Origin: Lota lota
Taxonomy: Eukaryota; Chordata; Actinopteri; Gadiformes; Lotidae
Direction of reading: 5' to 3'
Length of the DNA stretch: 64,000 bases
Assembly (NCBI GenBank): GCA_026745465.1
Contig: JACYXH010000109.1
Coordinates: 1,329,001 to 1,393,000 of the forward strand
A model generated the notes under the pieces. That model did no database searches. It was given only the letters and a program-made list of their open reading frames with translations, and was not told where the DNA came from. Of this stretch, positions 35,852 to 47,331 are shown piece by piece. A program made the position numbers and the translations under genes. The number at the start of each line of letters is the position of its first letter. Positions within the stretch are counted from its first letter, which is position 1.

Positions 35852-36772
35852 GTATCTTTTGCACTGGGTGTATGGCTCAGCTACGGCCAACTGGTGAATA
35901 CTCGTTAGTAGCTACCTTGTTTGTTTTAAACAAATCCACAACTAAGAAAGCATATTTACAGGTTGTGATCCTGAAGGTTCAGGTTGGGCCAACAAAGTGG
36001 GAACTGTCTGTAAGGACTAACCAATGCGAAACCTCTGCATCGTACTGTGCCTGTTTTTTGGAAGCAGTCCTCAGTAAAAGGAAGCGAACACAATGCAAGG
36101 CTGGGGCTGTGCTGCGGAGGAATGGTGGTAAAAATGAATTGTAACCACTCATTCATCACACATAATCTTCTTTGGGAAGTCCATGCAAAGGGAATATGCT
36201 TTCGCACAGAGAACAGCATCTTCTTGACCTAACCAAACGCCACCTGCCACCGCTGTAAAGAGCTTTGTTTGAGGGCGTGACTAAGCAGCCGGGAGGCGGG
36301 ACTTCTGCACTTCCATGACAGTCTGACGTCAGATTGTCACGGAAGTAAATGCTGGCTGCAAATGAGGTGTTTCAGGCAGTGAATGAGGGATGATTTTGGT
36401 CAGCGCGAGTAACTCCATCTGACTGGGACTTTGAGTTTTTTTGCTTAGCAGACCTTAAACATGGATAAAAACGACATATGACACACTAAAGCAAAGGGAA
36501 AACCCGAAAAAGCATAATACGACCCCTTTAACACACTAAGCTATAATGTAGTGTCAAAGTGTTTTATTTATCAAGTGCACTTATACAGCGTCATTCTGAA
36601 CATTGAAATGATTCTGACATGTCAAGCAACAACTATGAAGTAGGCTTAGAAAAATCTTAAATTATTTCAAAGGCAAGAATAGCAAAAATATAAAGAGCAG
36701 TAAAACACTAGTCTGCACTGTACTGTAACTCAAACAAATGAGATGACCTCACCATACACCTAAATGGAAAGG
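35852..36772. other. Intergenic, contains a GACGTC-centred palindrome
   Basis: 36309-36346 is a 38-bp palindrome with 17 of 19 arm positions paired, centred on GACGTC. No coding exon recognised. Confidence 0.5.
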
Positions 36773-37405
36773 CATGGAATGTCACTTTCCATGCCTTCTT
36801 GTCCGCAAACTCGGCAATAAAATCCTTGAAATACAGCTTGGATGCATCATCCTTTTCAATTGATAGAAGGTTGAGTCCACATAGTCTGTCCTACGACATG
36901 GAGGTGCACAAATCGTTTTGAATTAGTTTCAACTTTGGAAAGCTTCGGTCATCCGATGCCATCGTTACTGTCACGTCTCACCCTGCTCATTAAGTTATGT
37001 GTTTGTTGTTTCATCAGATCCTTCACTCCCTGTTTGCCGCCTCTGTTATTGTCCTCCCTCACCTTGATTGTTTTCACCTGTCCCTTATTATCATTCCCCT
37101 CCTAGTGTATTAATCAGTGTGTTTCCCTCCCTCTGTGCCAGTTTGTCTTTGTCCTTGTATCAAGCGTCCCAGCACTTCCTTTGAGATTATTATGGTTCCT
37201 GGTATTTTGATTCCCGCTCGTTTTCCCGACTATGTCTTTGTCTTCTCCCTGCCGAATTGTTTGCCTGGTCATCAACTGATGACCCGTGTACCGACCCTTG
37301 TTTCTACAAGGGTCGTTACAGTTACTGGGATAGTCAATAGGATCCTGAGTGCAATCTCACAGTTGGGGAAGGTTCCTTCAATCCTTTTGAGGAAATGAAG
37401 TGTTT
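36773..37405 (-). pseudogene. hAT transposase C-terminal fragment interrupted by a solo LTR
   Basis: Minus-strand codons from about 37395 read LKRIEGTFPNCEIALRILL and TIPVT up to the LTR insertion, and continue beyond it at 36968 as MASDDRSFPKLKLIQNDL, then LCGLNLLSIEKDDASKLYF and FIAEFADKKA. This matches the hAT C-terminal dimerisation region, in which SGERSFSKLK and LSIE are the usual blocks. One in-frame stop (about 36895) replaces the usual glutamine codon. No DDE core is seen nearby. The fragment is a dead remnant that was later hit by the LTR. Confidence 0.85.
36969..37320 (+). mobile_element. Solo LTR nested in hAT remnant, TSD GTTAC
   Basis: The 352-bp segment starts TGTCACGTCTCACC and ends GGTCGTTACA. 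It is flanked by GTTAC at 36964-36968 and 37321-37325, a perfect 5-bp duplication. Removing it with one GTTAC joins the hAT reading frame on the two sides exactly. It is shorter than the other LTRs here, so it is probably internally deleted. Its first half closely matches the reverse complement of 49013-49476. Confidence 0.9.
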
Positions 37406-40400
37406 AATTTTAGAAGCATGTTGGGTCAACAACAGAATAAAACCACTATGACACTTGCTTGCCCAGTGATTGGACCCATATTATTGCCACACCCAGTCAA
37501 TACTGAAAAAAACTAGAATGAGAAAAACTTCAAAAAGAAATTAAAAGCATTTTATCGTAGTAAATAATATTTTCTCAATGCCAAACTTTAATGGATGACT
37601 AATAACAACATCCACTTTGAATTTATGAACATTACCCCATATGGGTTTTGGTGACCAGGGACTTTAGCTTTCACAGTATTCAATTATTTGGCGCACACAT
37701 TATTTCCTTGGCTCACCTATAATGTGAACACTGCTGTCATCACTGGGATAACTAAGTAGGTACTTTGTGTTTTAATCCCAAGAAAACGAGACACGTACAC
37801 ACATAATACACAAGAAAAGTGTGAGTTTGGAGACAAGGACAGAGTTACAGGTCTCATTTAGTCTCTCATCAATTTCAATGTCAAACAAAACAGAAGCCTA
37901 CCAATTTAAAACAAAGGCCTTTCTGCCTCCAAAGGAAGGCTGTCACGCAGCCTCCACTGAAACCCAATAACAATAGTTGTTTTTTTACTACTTAAACTGC
38001 CAAAGCCATTACACAAAATGTTGTCTCCCAACAGTTTTTTTTTTGTCCCTGCTTCCTTGCTGTTTCTTAAAGCACATCTGCTGAACTTGGCACAGACAAC
38101 AGCTGCTGCTCGCAAGACATCACGGCTAGCTGCGATCTTTCCTATAACATGATCTTATAACATCCTGCACTGCCAATGCGTCCTCCAAATGCTTACCCCC
38201 GCCATTCCTAACTTTTCCTGGTATTCTTAAGAGAGTGCCAATATGTTAGCATACAGTGGTTTCCAGATTAGCACAATAATAACATTGTAGTGGATTGGGT
38301 TTCCAGGCATGGAAGTGTGGTCAGTGAATTGGCGCTGTGGGTTTCTTGGGTGTTTTCTGTGGAGCAAAAGAAGCAGAAAGCTGGGTAAACACAATTCTAA
38401 TGTTTCAGATAGTTTGTATTTTATTTTAAAAAAATTGCATTGATGTTATTGCTGCCCCCCTCGGCAGTTACAGTTATTGAACTCTCCTGGCAATGTGCCT
38501 TGGCAGTGCTCTAGCATTGTCAGTTGGTACTGTCGGGGCTCTCCGTTAGCGCAGTTATAAAGGAGCTGACAACAGCTCGGGCTTATGTGTGGTGTTTTGA
38601 AAAGGAGCTGGTAATAGCTAGGGCTCTGATGTGTGGGATTGCAGTGGGCTGTGTTTACTTGTTACTTATTTTACGTTTACTTGTTTTTCTTTCACAGGGT
38701 TGAGGTGTGCATCATTAAAACCACAAATCGAGTGGGAAAATCAAGGAAGTAATAAAAGCACAATAAGAAGAAACCAAAAGGGGTCAGGGGGATGAAGGAG
38801 ATCAAGATGAGGTGAGAGAATGTTTTCAGCTTGGGTCTGCGTTGGTTCCTGATACTGCTGAGGTGGCTCCAACAGCCTGCAAAGCGGCACCATGTGATGG
38901 TAACCGGATCACTTCACAGCTGTGGGCACATGAGAGCTACTAGCTCACTTGTCTCCATGGCTTCTGGAACAGCCACAGGGAGGCTCAAACGACACACACA
39001 CTATACACACTATACACACAAATACACATAGACTGGTGCTCGGAAAAAACTCAGACAGTGTGTGGGTTGAACGGGAGGGGTGGTTGAGCAGGACAGAAGA
39101 GAACTCTATCCTGCCTGTTTCAAATATGTTTTTAAAGCTGTGAAACCTAGACTACATCCACGGCGGGCCGGGTTACACACAGGGGCATTCTTTCTGGAAA
39201 CCAGAGGCTCATTCCTTTGGGCTCCTGTTAAGCTAAAGATGAGGGTGGTTAGACTAAAGCCCAAGTACACTCAATTACGAATGTTCCTCTACCAAAGGCC
39301 AGAGTAGACACTTGTCCTCCATTAGGAGCCTTTTTCTCTTAGCTCTGATGTGAAGTGTTAAGCTTGGGAGCTGTGGAATTTGATCTTTGTGGATAAGATC
39401 CTGCAGGGCCAGCTCTTTTAGACAAGTGGAAAGCTGCACACTTGTTTTTGACACATCTATCGATTTGTTTTATTTTTATCTATCTACATCAAACATGTGT
39501 GAGAGAGATAGAGAGGTGGAGAAAGAGAAAACGAAGGAGAGAGAGAGCAAATAAAGTGAATGAGAGAGAGGCAGAGAGCAGTGAGTCTGTATTGTAACAC
39601 TATACTTGGCGTTCTGGATCAGGTTTGACAAAAGTCCAAAGAGCAAGGAAGGGCAGAGCAGGGCAGGGTAATGGAAAGGCAAGATAATCCAGCATGGAGG
39701 GGAATCTGGAAAGCACATCAAAAGAGTTCACCCTGAACTCTGATACTAAATGTAAGAAGTAAAGAAGAGACACTACCCAGAGTGTCACTATGTAAGAATG
39801 ATGTTTGTTATCAGCTTAGCACTATAAACAAAGCAAGGATATAATAAGACAGTCAAATGTTGAAATGGAGTATATATTAAATCACAACACGGTAAGAGTT
39901 AGATTGCTTGAAGTGCCTGTAGTGTATTCATATTTTCCGGAATGTATTTCATTCCATTATCATAAACATAGTAGAAAAGACAAAGTAACATGGAACCAGT
40001 CAAAATGGCACTTTTAGAATCCAGTCAAACTTAATGAGCAATAAAAGAGTAACTTTTAACAATGCTATACAATTTCTAAGCCAAATATAAATGTAGCAAA
40101 CGAGCGAAGGCAAAACATTATGGGAAAAAATTATAGTGTCACCAATTTATTTTCTATTTGGTTGTATTGTTGATTTATAGAATTAATGTTATCTGAGGTT
40201 TTATCTGTAAGACAACCTCGATTTTCCTGAAAGGACCATTATAATTCCATTATAATCCATTTATATCTGCTCTGGCTCTGCAGTGCACAGATTTTGTCAG
40301 TATGTTCAAACCCTCCCACCCTGAAACTAAATGTTCCGGATGGTGAAGGCGGCCAGAGTACGGACATGATACATAGTTCACAACTATGACAACTGACCAG

Positions 40401-41617
40401 CTTGTCCCCGTTTTTCCACACCAGGCCTCTAGGAAACTCTGCCCCGTGTCCAACCAGAATTAGCTTTCCTGGCACAATCTGCATTCTACATGAATGCGAC
40501 GCTAATGTTGCTCAAAAACAAATTACAGCAATAGGGTGAAGAAATAAGAGCCCATTTGGTGATGGTTAAAAACTCTTTAACTATACTAACTTTTACATCC
40601 CAAGTAGGCCAGAGTCCAGGTCTTGGACAATGTCAACAGAAACTGTGGCCTAATGGTGCTGGGTGGCGCGGGGATGGGGAGGGAAGCAGTCCTTGAGGTA
40701 GTAATAACAGCGCATAGGAAAGGGACCGCCTACCGTCTCTCGGGCTGCAGCAGTTGCCCCATGTTCTCATAACGCTGTGGGTTTCTGGAGCAGGGGTGGC
40801 TGTCTGATGGGAAATTACCTCCCAATACCATCACCATTACCACTGTCACCGTCCAATCCACACAGATTTAAACACACACACACACACGGTTTGTGTGCAC
40901 ACACACAAACCATTTTCTCTCCATATGCCATTTTTCTCTTGGAAACATAAACTTTGCCAAAGCAAAGGTTATCCTCCCTGGGACCAAGTGAAATCAATAG
41001 GGCTGAAATAAAAATCAAATATATGAAAAAAAATTAAGCACAACGAGACCCACAGAGTACTAAAAAGACTAAGGGGGTGGGGGTGAGGAATATTGAATGT
41101 GCATTGTTACAAATCCAGGAACATGTAGGGCCTGCTTAACTGCTTTGTCAGTGTAGCCCCCCACCCCACTACTCTGCAGACACACACACAAACAAAATCC
41201 AGTAAGACCTTGTTCCACACCAGTCTTCAATCCATTCTCTCAGCCAACAAAGAGAAATGTTAATACACTTGATGATGGCTAATTCAGAGCTTCCAAAGAT
41301 CAAGGGGACAATAATGCTAATCTATCTGTCCCAACGACACAAGCCCGACGGGGAATTGGTACAATGTGAGCAACATTTAAAAGCAAGGTCGCAATCTATA
41401 TTGCGTCACAAAGGGCTATTTCATCTACACAAGACTCATGGTGACCCATAATGAAATAGAAGGAGGAATGCAATTTTCCCCTTGTTATTTTTTAGTGCTG
41501 GGAAAGAGAATGATTTATATTATGTATTTTATTAATATTTTCCTTAAAGGTTCCCTCTCTTGTGCTTAATGTTGTGTCACACTGGTTAAGCAGCAATTAG
41601 GAGAACTGGGAGAAATA
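37406..41617. other. Intergenic, no gene seen
   Basis: No recognisable exon. Small CA-rich tracts at about 38990-39030 and 40869-40907; purine-rich GAGA stretches at about 39500-39580. The open frames here have no domain I recognise. Confidence 0.5.
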
Positions 41618-43195
41618 AACTGCTCAAAAAAATAAAGGGAACACTTAAACAACACAATGTAACTCCAAGTCATTCACACTTCTGTGACATCAAACTGTCC
41701 ACTTAGGAAGCAACACTGATTGACAATAAATTTCACATGCTGTTGTGCAAATGGAATAGACAACAGGTGGAAATTATAGGCAATTAGCAAGACACCCCCA
41801 ATAAAGGAGTGGTTCTGCAGGTGGTGACCACAGACCACTTCTCAGTTCCTATGCTTCCTGGCTGATGTTTTGGTCACTTTTGAATGGTGGCGGTGCTTTC
41901 CCTCTAGTGGTAGCATGAGACGGAGTCTACAACCCACACAAGTGGCTCAGGTAGTGCAGCTCATCCAGGATGGCACATCAATGCAAGCTGTGGCAAGAAG
42001 GTTTGCTGTGTCTGTCAGCGTAGTGTCCAGAGCATGGAGGCGCTACCAGGAGACAGGCCAGTACATCAGGAGACGTGGAGGAGGCCGTAGGAGGGCAACA
42101 ACCCAGCAGCAGGACCGCTACCTCCGCCTTTGTGCAAGGAGGAGCAGGAGGAGCACTGCCAGAGCCCTGCAAAATGACCTCCAGCAGGCCACAAATGTGC
42201 ATGTGTCTGCTCAAACGGTCAGAAACAGACTCCATGAGGGTGGTATGAGGGCCCGACGTCCACAGGTGGGGGTTGTGCTTACAGCCCAACACCGTGCAGG
42301 ACGTTTGGCATTTGCCAGAGAACACCAAGATTGGCAAATTCGCCACTGGCGCCCTGTGCTCTTCACAGATGAAAGCAGGTTCACACTGAGCACATGTGAC
42401 AGACGTGACAGAGTCTGGAGACGCCGTGGAGAACGTTCTGCTGCCTGCAACATCCTCCAGCATGACCGGTTTGGCGGTGGGTCAGTCCTGGTGTGGGGTG
42501 GCATTTCTTTGGGGGGCCGCACAGCCCTCCATGTGCTCGCCAGAGGTAGCCTGACTGCCATTAGGTACCGAGATGAGATCCTCAGACCCCTTGTGAGACC
42601 ATATGCTGGTGCGGTTGGCCCTGGGTTCCTCCTAATGCAAGACAATGCTAGACCTCATGTGGCTGGTGTGTGTCAGCAGTTCCTGCAAGAGGAAGGCATT
42701 GATGCTATGGACTGGCCCGCCCGTTCCCCAGACCTGAATCCAATTGAGCACATCTGGGACATCATGTCTCGCTCCACCCACCAACGCCACGTTGCACCAC
42801 AGACTGTCCAGGAGTTGGCGGATGCTTTAGTCCAGGTCTGCGAGGAGATCCCTCAGGAGACCATCCGCCACCTCATCAGGAGCATGCCCAGGCGTTGTAG
42901 GGAGGTCATACAGGCACGTTGAGGCACACACTACTGAGCCTCATTTTGACTTGTTTTAAGGACATAACATCAAAGTTGGATCAGCCTGTAGTGTGGTTTT
43001 CCACTTTAATTTTGAGTGTGACTCCAAATCCAGACCTCCATGGGTTGATAAATTTGATTTCCATTGATCATTTTTGTGTGATTTTGTTGTCAGCACATTC
43101 AACTATGTAAAGAAAAAAGTTTTTAATAAGATTATTTCATTCATTCAGATCTAGGATGTGTTATTTTAGTGTTCCCTTTATTTTTTTGAGCAGTG
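41618..43195 (+). mobile_element. Apparently complete Tc1/mariner transposon
   Basis: The 1578-bp element has inverted termini sharing ACTGCTCAAAAAAATAAAGG and continuing GAACACT, and TA dinucleotides directly outside each end (41616-41617 and 43196-43197). It contains one uninterrupted transposase frame. The only mismatch seen at the extreme terminus is the first base (A on the left, C on the right strand). Intact ends plus an intact frame suggest a recent insertion. Confidence 0.93.
41915..42922 (+). CDS. Tc1/mariner transposase, intact DD34E, 335 aa
   Basis: Cut-and-paste transposase that binds the inverted termini and inserts at TA (family knowledge). The start is taken at the second in-frame ATG (MRRSLQPTQ), which gives the usual Tc1 length; the upstream ATG at 41870 would add 15 residues. 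Residues 1-50 and 60-115 form paired-like helix-turn-helix regions separated by the GRRR hook (RRRGGGRRR, about 52-60). Catalytic Asp152 (VLFTDESRF), Asp243 ([10 protein letters not shown]) and Glu278 ([12 protein letters not shown]) have the DD34E spacing. Nothing is missing or frameshifted. GC-rich third positions differ from the AT-rich surroundings, as expected for a recent arrival. Confidence 0.95.
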   Translation: MRRSLQPTQVAQVVQLIQDGTSMQAVARRFAVSVSVVSRAWRRYQETGQYIRRRGGGRRRATTQQQDRYLRLCARRSRRSTARALQNDLQQATNVHVSAQTVRNRLHEGGMRARRPQVGVVLTAQHRAGRLAFAREHQDWQIRHWRPVLFTDESRFTLSTCDRRDRVWRRRGERSAACNILQHDRFGGGSVLVWGGISLGGRTALHVLARGSLTAIRYRDEILRPLVRPYAGAVGPGFLLMQDNARPHVAGVCQQFLQEEGIDAMDWPARSPDLNPIEHIWDIMSRSTHQRHVAPQTVQELADALVQVCEEIPQETIRHLIRSMPRRCREVIQAR

Positions 43196-44225
43196 TATAA
43201 TAAAAAACATTGAGATATTGTCTTTCGTGTGCGTTATGACCAACAATCTCATTTCTTTCTTCCTGATTCTGGGAGATGCCAATGGAAAAACAAACAAAGA
43301 AGTGGCATTCCGATATGCTAGCAGATAAAAGCAAACAAAGACATGGAGCCTGCTAGAATGCTATCATCTTGCATTGACGCCATACGGTCGCCACAGTTGT
43401 CAAACTGTGCCCCCCCCCCGCCCTCACAGATTAAAGCTGAGTAGAGGGGGAGAACCAGTAGAAAGAATAGGAAGAAAATAAGGAGAAAGTGAACATAGAT
43501 CCGTGTGTTCAACCAATCTCAGACAGCTTCGGTCTTGGCATAGAATCTTCGTTATTGCCATTCATCAGCAACGTTGGTGTGACGAAGTGATATGGTGTGA
43601 AATACTGTGGAGTACGCCTCCTTCAACAGTTAACATGCATTTATACAATAATAATGATCCAGCCTGAGTAAGTCTTTGTCATGTTGTCAAGCGATTTATA
43701 TTTAATCTTTTTCATATTTGACACTTGACAATAAGACACAAACAAGAGCACGTGACACTAGACATACGTTGCTTGTTTATTATGTTATCCCTGAAAGGTA
43801 GGGTTATGAGCAAAGGCCACACTCTACCCTTTGATCTGAAATTAAACAAATAGGGCAAAAGCTCAACCAACCTTTGACTTTTTCATCAGCTGTGTTTTAT
43901 AGATGGATATTTCCTATCCAGCAGAGTTGGAGAGTTGGTTGGAGCACATTGCAGAAGAGGTTTTTATATCCCTGTATAGGATTATAGAGACCATTTTTTT
44001 ATGAATCTAAATTATATATATTACAATTTCAAAATAGGCTCTACTGTATTCCCATCACTTTTTTATTTGATATAATTTGATATATAAAGATATAATCTAA
44101 TTTTCTAAAATACAATAATGCCATCACATATCCCCCAAAAAAGTATTCATTGATTCAGGAATTCATTCATATTTTGTCAATGACCCAAATGCGTAACTAA
44201 ATTGGTCAGCAACAAACCTATGCAA
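43196..44225. other. Intergenic, no gene seen
   Basis: AT-rich, with a poly-C run near 43410. No exon, RNA gene or named element recognised. Confidence 0.5.
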
Positions 44226-44466
44226 CACATTTACATTTACATTTAGCAGACGCTTTTATCCAAAGCGACTTACAACCATTCATACACACATTCACACAGT
44301 GACGGCGGAGTCAACTATGCAAGGTGACAGCCAGCTCGTCGGGAGCAGTTAGGGTTGGGTGTCTTGCTCAGGGAGACCTCGACATTCAGCTAGGAGGAGC
44401 TGGGGATCGAACTAGCAACCTTCCAGTTACAAGTCAACCCGCTCTGCCTCCTGTGCTAAGCCGCCG
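44226..44466 (-). mobile_element. tRNA-derived SINE-like element
   Basis: The minus strand starts with tRNA-like promoter boxes: an A-box-like TTAGCACAGGAGG and a B-box-like GGTTGCTAGTTCGATCCC. The other end carries the common fish block TTTAGCAGACGCTTTTATCC and CAAAGCGACTTACA. The combination is typical of short tRNA-derived retroposons of teleosts. Exact family not assigned. Confidence 0.75.
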
Positions 44467-44591
44467 CCCCCCCCCAACCCACCCAAGACAATGCATAACA
44501 TTCCTCAACGATGCCATAAGAAACCAACAGTACAGACATTTTTAAGTAATTTCCAGCACAGCTATTTCCATCTCCATCTGCATGCTGTGCC

Positions 44592-47117
44592 TCAGGCCCT
44601 TAGCAGTGCCTCCACAGAGAAGGGTAGTGGCCTCACAGAAGGTGTCTTGATTGCGCTGCTGTGAGGGACCTTGAACGAGACCGTGTGAAGGCAAGCCAGC
44701 GGGCCAGCACCGACTGACGTCCGGGTCTTTGGTGCCCAGGGCCTGGGGCTTGAGGTCCTGCCAGATGTGCTGCCCTCTGGCCTGCCCTTCGTGTCCACCA
44801 TTTCTATGCCAGGACATGGCTGTGTTACCATCTGAGCACTGTTAAACTCCTCCAACATTTGCAGAGCCAACCTAGGATCTGAAGGCACTGTGTCTCTGTG
44901 CAGCTCAGACAATGAGCCATGGTAACCTTCCAGCCATCGGTTGGCCGATTGAGGCAAGTGTAAAAGGGGATTCAGACTTGTCTCCTGTTTCTCCTCCCCC
45001 CGGAGGGAACACGCCTTGGCCTGATCCTGGCTTTGGCCAATTGAAACCAGGGCTGGTAGATAGTGAGCATAGGTAGCATCTGAGGACGAACTTCCCTTGA
45101 GAGGAAAAAGCTCTCCTCGAAACAGCTGGAAGTCACACACGTACAGAGGATTGTATTTATACAGGGGCCCGTAAACGGACGCCCCTGCGCCCGTGGGGTT
45201 AGAGAGGACAGGCAGGGTTTCAGCCAGGATGACGGGGATGAGAGCGGAGGAAGGCAGTATGGAGGCAAAATCTCTCTCCAGTTCTCTCTGCCTCAGCTCA
45301 CGCTCCAACATGACGCTCTCCAGCTCCTTGTCCGCGAAGGCCCTCCGCTTCCTCATGCGGGTGGTGATGGACGGGCAGGTTAGGGTGGGGTGCACTGAAA
45401 GGTGCGCCTGCATGGGCCAGCAGGGGGTATCGTTCTCCAGCGGTGCCATCATCAATTGGCTCCCTGCTTTATTCAGACACTGAATTATAAGCAGCTCCAA
45501 TGCATTCACTACTTATATATAAAATAAATCGGCATAATTGTTGTGTTTATTATGTAAATTATTGTATAAAAACCTATTTTGAGTAATTACCACAGTTCTC
45601 AATAATACTGCATTAGTCACATGAAAGAAATGAATGTCAACTACAATAGCTAATGAAAAATAAGTGTCTCCTCTTTACTTTTTAATAATGATGCATGCAA
45701 GAGGGATAATGTTTCATTGAGGGTATGCTAGGCAGTGGAGGAAACAGTGAACAAACATTTATAGAAGACGTGCTTACTCAGAAATGTCCCTCTTCTTATT
45801 TGAATAATTCGTATTACTTTAAGCTGGAATAATGAACAAATTAAGAAGAGAGGATTTATGCCCTGTTTAACTAAAACCTACAGACTACAGTTTTATTAAC
45901 TTTTCCTAATTTGGGTCATTAGCAATATTGTGTGTCTTATTTAAGAAAGAGTCACTGGCTCCTTTTTTAGATACTTTTTATTTATATGGCAGAAACCATT
46001 GTTCTGAGAATAGTGACCTTGCTTGTCGGTTCGACACCAAGCTTTGGCGAATCGCCTCATTAAATAACTTTGACAGTAGCTTTCACAAAAGAGAACCTCT
46101 TTCAATTGTGTAAACTCCCTCGTCGCTGCCAATCAGGAGATGGCATAAGGTAGAAAATCATTATAATGGACAACTAAGACCAGGAAGTGTTAATTAAACA
46201 TTACCCTGCAGGATACTTTTAGAGACAGCGCTTGGCTCTGGCGCTCTGGTGTAGCGCTGATATGCGGTCTTCTGCAGGGGCGCAGCACTTGCGACCACTC
46301 TCTTGCCCTGGGAGAACGCCAGGAATACGAGTCAGATGATGTACAGCTAATTGTAATATATTGTTGTGTGTTTTCGACACCAATGGGTAATTATAGGGAT
46401 GGGTATGTGCTTGGAAGGTCGGGAAATTTTACGTTTTGCTTAAAATATGTATAAGCAATATCATCACTTGTGTACAGTGTAATAACTAATTAGTTATCAA
46501 CATATAACAATGTTTGTTTTACAACAGTTGCACATACTTTTCCATGGAGTATGCTAGTGTTGGTTTAATGTGTTAATTCAACACATTCTCCAATCACATT
46601 AATCTTTAACTTACTGTAACTGATAAGTAAAAAAAACAAAAACAAATAACCTTTCAATCTTACTTGATTATTTAAGATTTAAGAAAACAATTCTTAACTG
46701 AAAGAGGGATAACTAATTAATTATTCATTAATCACTCATTATCATTAATCCTCCGAGAAAAGAGAAGGCCCAGACGAGGACGGGGGCTCTCACCTCTCCG
46801 GCCTGTTGCCGCCGCAAGGCCACTTGCGCTGCCATCACGCGCTGACGCTCCACCACGAGGAAACAGTTGGCGCAGCGGCAGTCCCTCCAGCGACAGAAAC
46901 GTTTGTGGCCTTTGAGACAAGAGACGACGCCGTGATTTCTGCAGCGGGCGCATTTGGGGCTCCGAGTCATCTTGTGTTGAAGTTGCCCCGGTCCCGCCTG
47001 CTTCCTCTCGGGAGATACTATTTTCTCTGTTGCTTGAAACTCGCGGTAGCTACAGTCAATACTTGTAACGTCAACTTCCTCCTCATCGTTTTCAGATTTG
47101 GGCAAATGAGTAGACAT
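44592..47117 (-). CDS. dmrt2b: DMRT2-type DM-domain transcription factor, 3 exons
   Basis: Nuclear DNA-binding regulator. DMRT2 proteins act in somite and left-right patterning (family knowledge). Coding exons in transcript order: 47117-46794, 46307-46205, 45463-44592, giving 432 aa. The DM domain (about residues 52-105) has the interleaved zinc ligands CARCRNHG and [19 protein letters not shown], then the recognition tail [19 protein letters not shown]. Exon 2 has [11 protein letters not shown] and SKSILQ, and exon 3 [14 protein letters not shown] (residues 178-191) and the C-terminal [12 protein letters not shown], all DMRT2 hallmarks. The exon 3 acceptor (after AAAGCAG, 45463) was chosen because it alone keeps phase; its pyrimidine tract is poor. 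No dmrt1 or dmrt3 is seen nearby, which favours the fish-specific paralogue dmrt2b over dmrt2a, but that choice is inference. Confidence 0.88.
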
Positions 47118-47150
47118 CTATGACGACTAATTACTTAGACGCTTTTTTTT

Positions 47151-47211
47151 GGGGGGGGGGGGGGGGGGGGGGGCGGTGGGTGGGTGGGGGGGGGGGGGGG
47201 GGGGGGGGGGG
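47151..47211. repeat. 61-bp G-rich tract upstream of the dmrt2-type gene
   Basis: Two long G runs are joined by CGGTGGGTGGGT, only about 34 bp upstream of the start codon. On the transcribed sense strand it is C-rich. It has clear G-quadruplex potential on the plus strand. Homopolymer length may be unreliable in an assembly. Confidence 0.9.
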
Positions 47212-47225
47212 AGTCCTGTAACAAC

Positions 47226-47331
47226 GTCCACGAAAGATAATAAATGATCCGGAACATGCGGTAATAATTATTGTGCCAGTCCACGAAAGATAATAAATGA
47301 TCCGGAACATGCGGTAATAATTATTGTGCCA
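47226..47331. repeat. Exact 53-bp tandem duplication upstream of the dmrt2-type gene
   Basis: The unit GTCCACGAAAG...GTGCCA occurs at 47226-47278 and again at 47279-47331 with no difference that I can see. It lies in the presumed promoter or 5' UTR. Perfect identity suggests a recent event or an assembly artefact. Confidence 0.92.

Noticed and set aside
41978-42645. Minus-strand open frames of 144-161 codons
   Set aside because: They are antisense shadows of the intact Tc1 transposase; the GC-rich plus-strand frame carries all catalytic motifs.
44226-44466. Functional tRNA gene on the minus strand
   Set aside because: Box-like promoter motifs are present but there is no cloverleaf or acceptor stem, and the tail is a known type of fish interspersed repeat.
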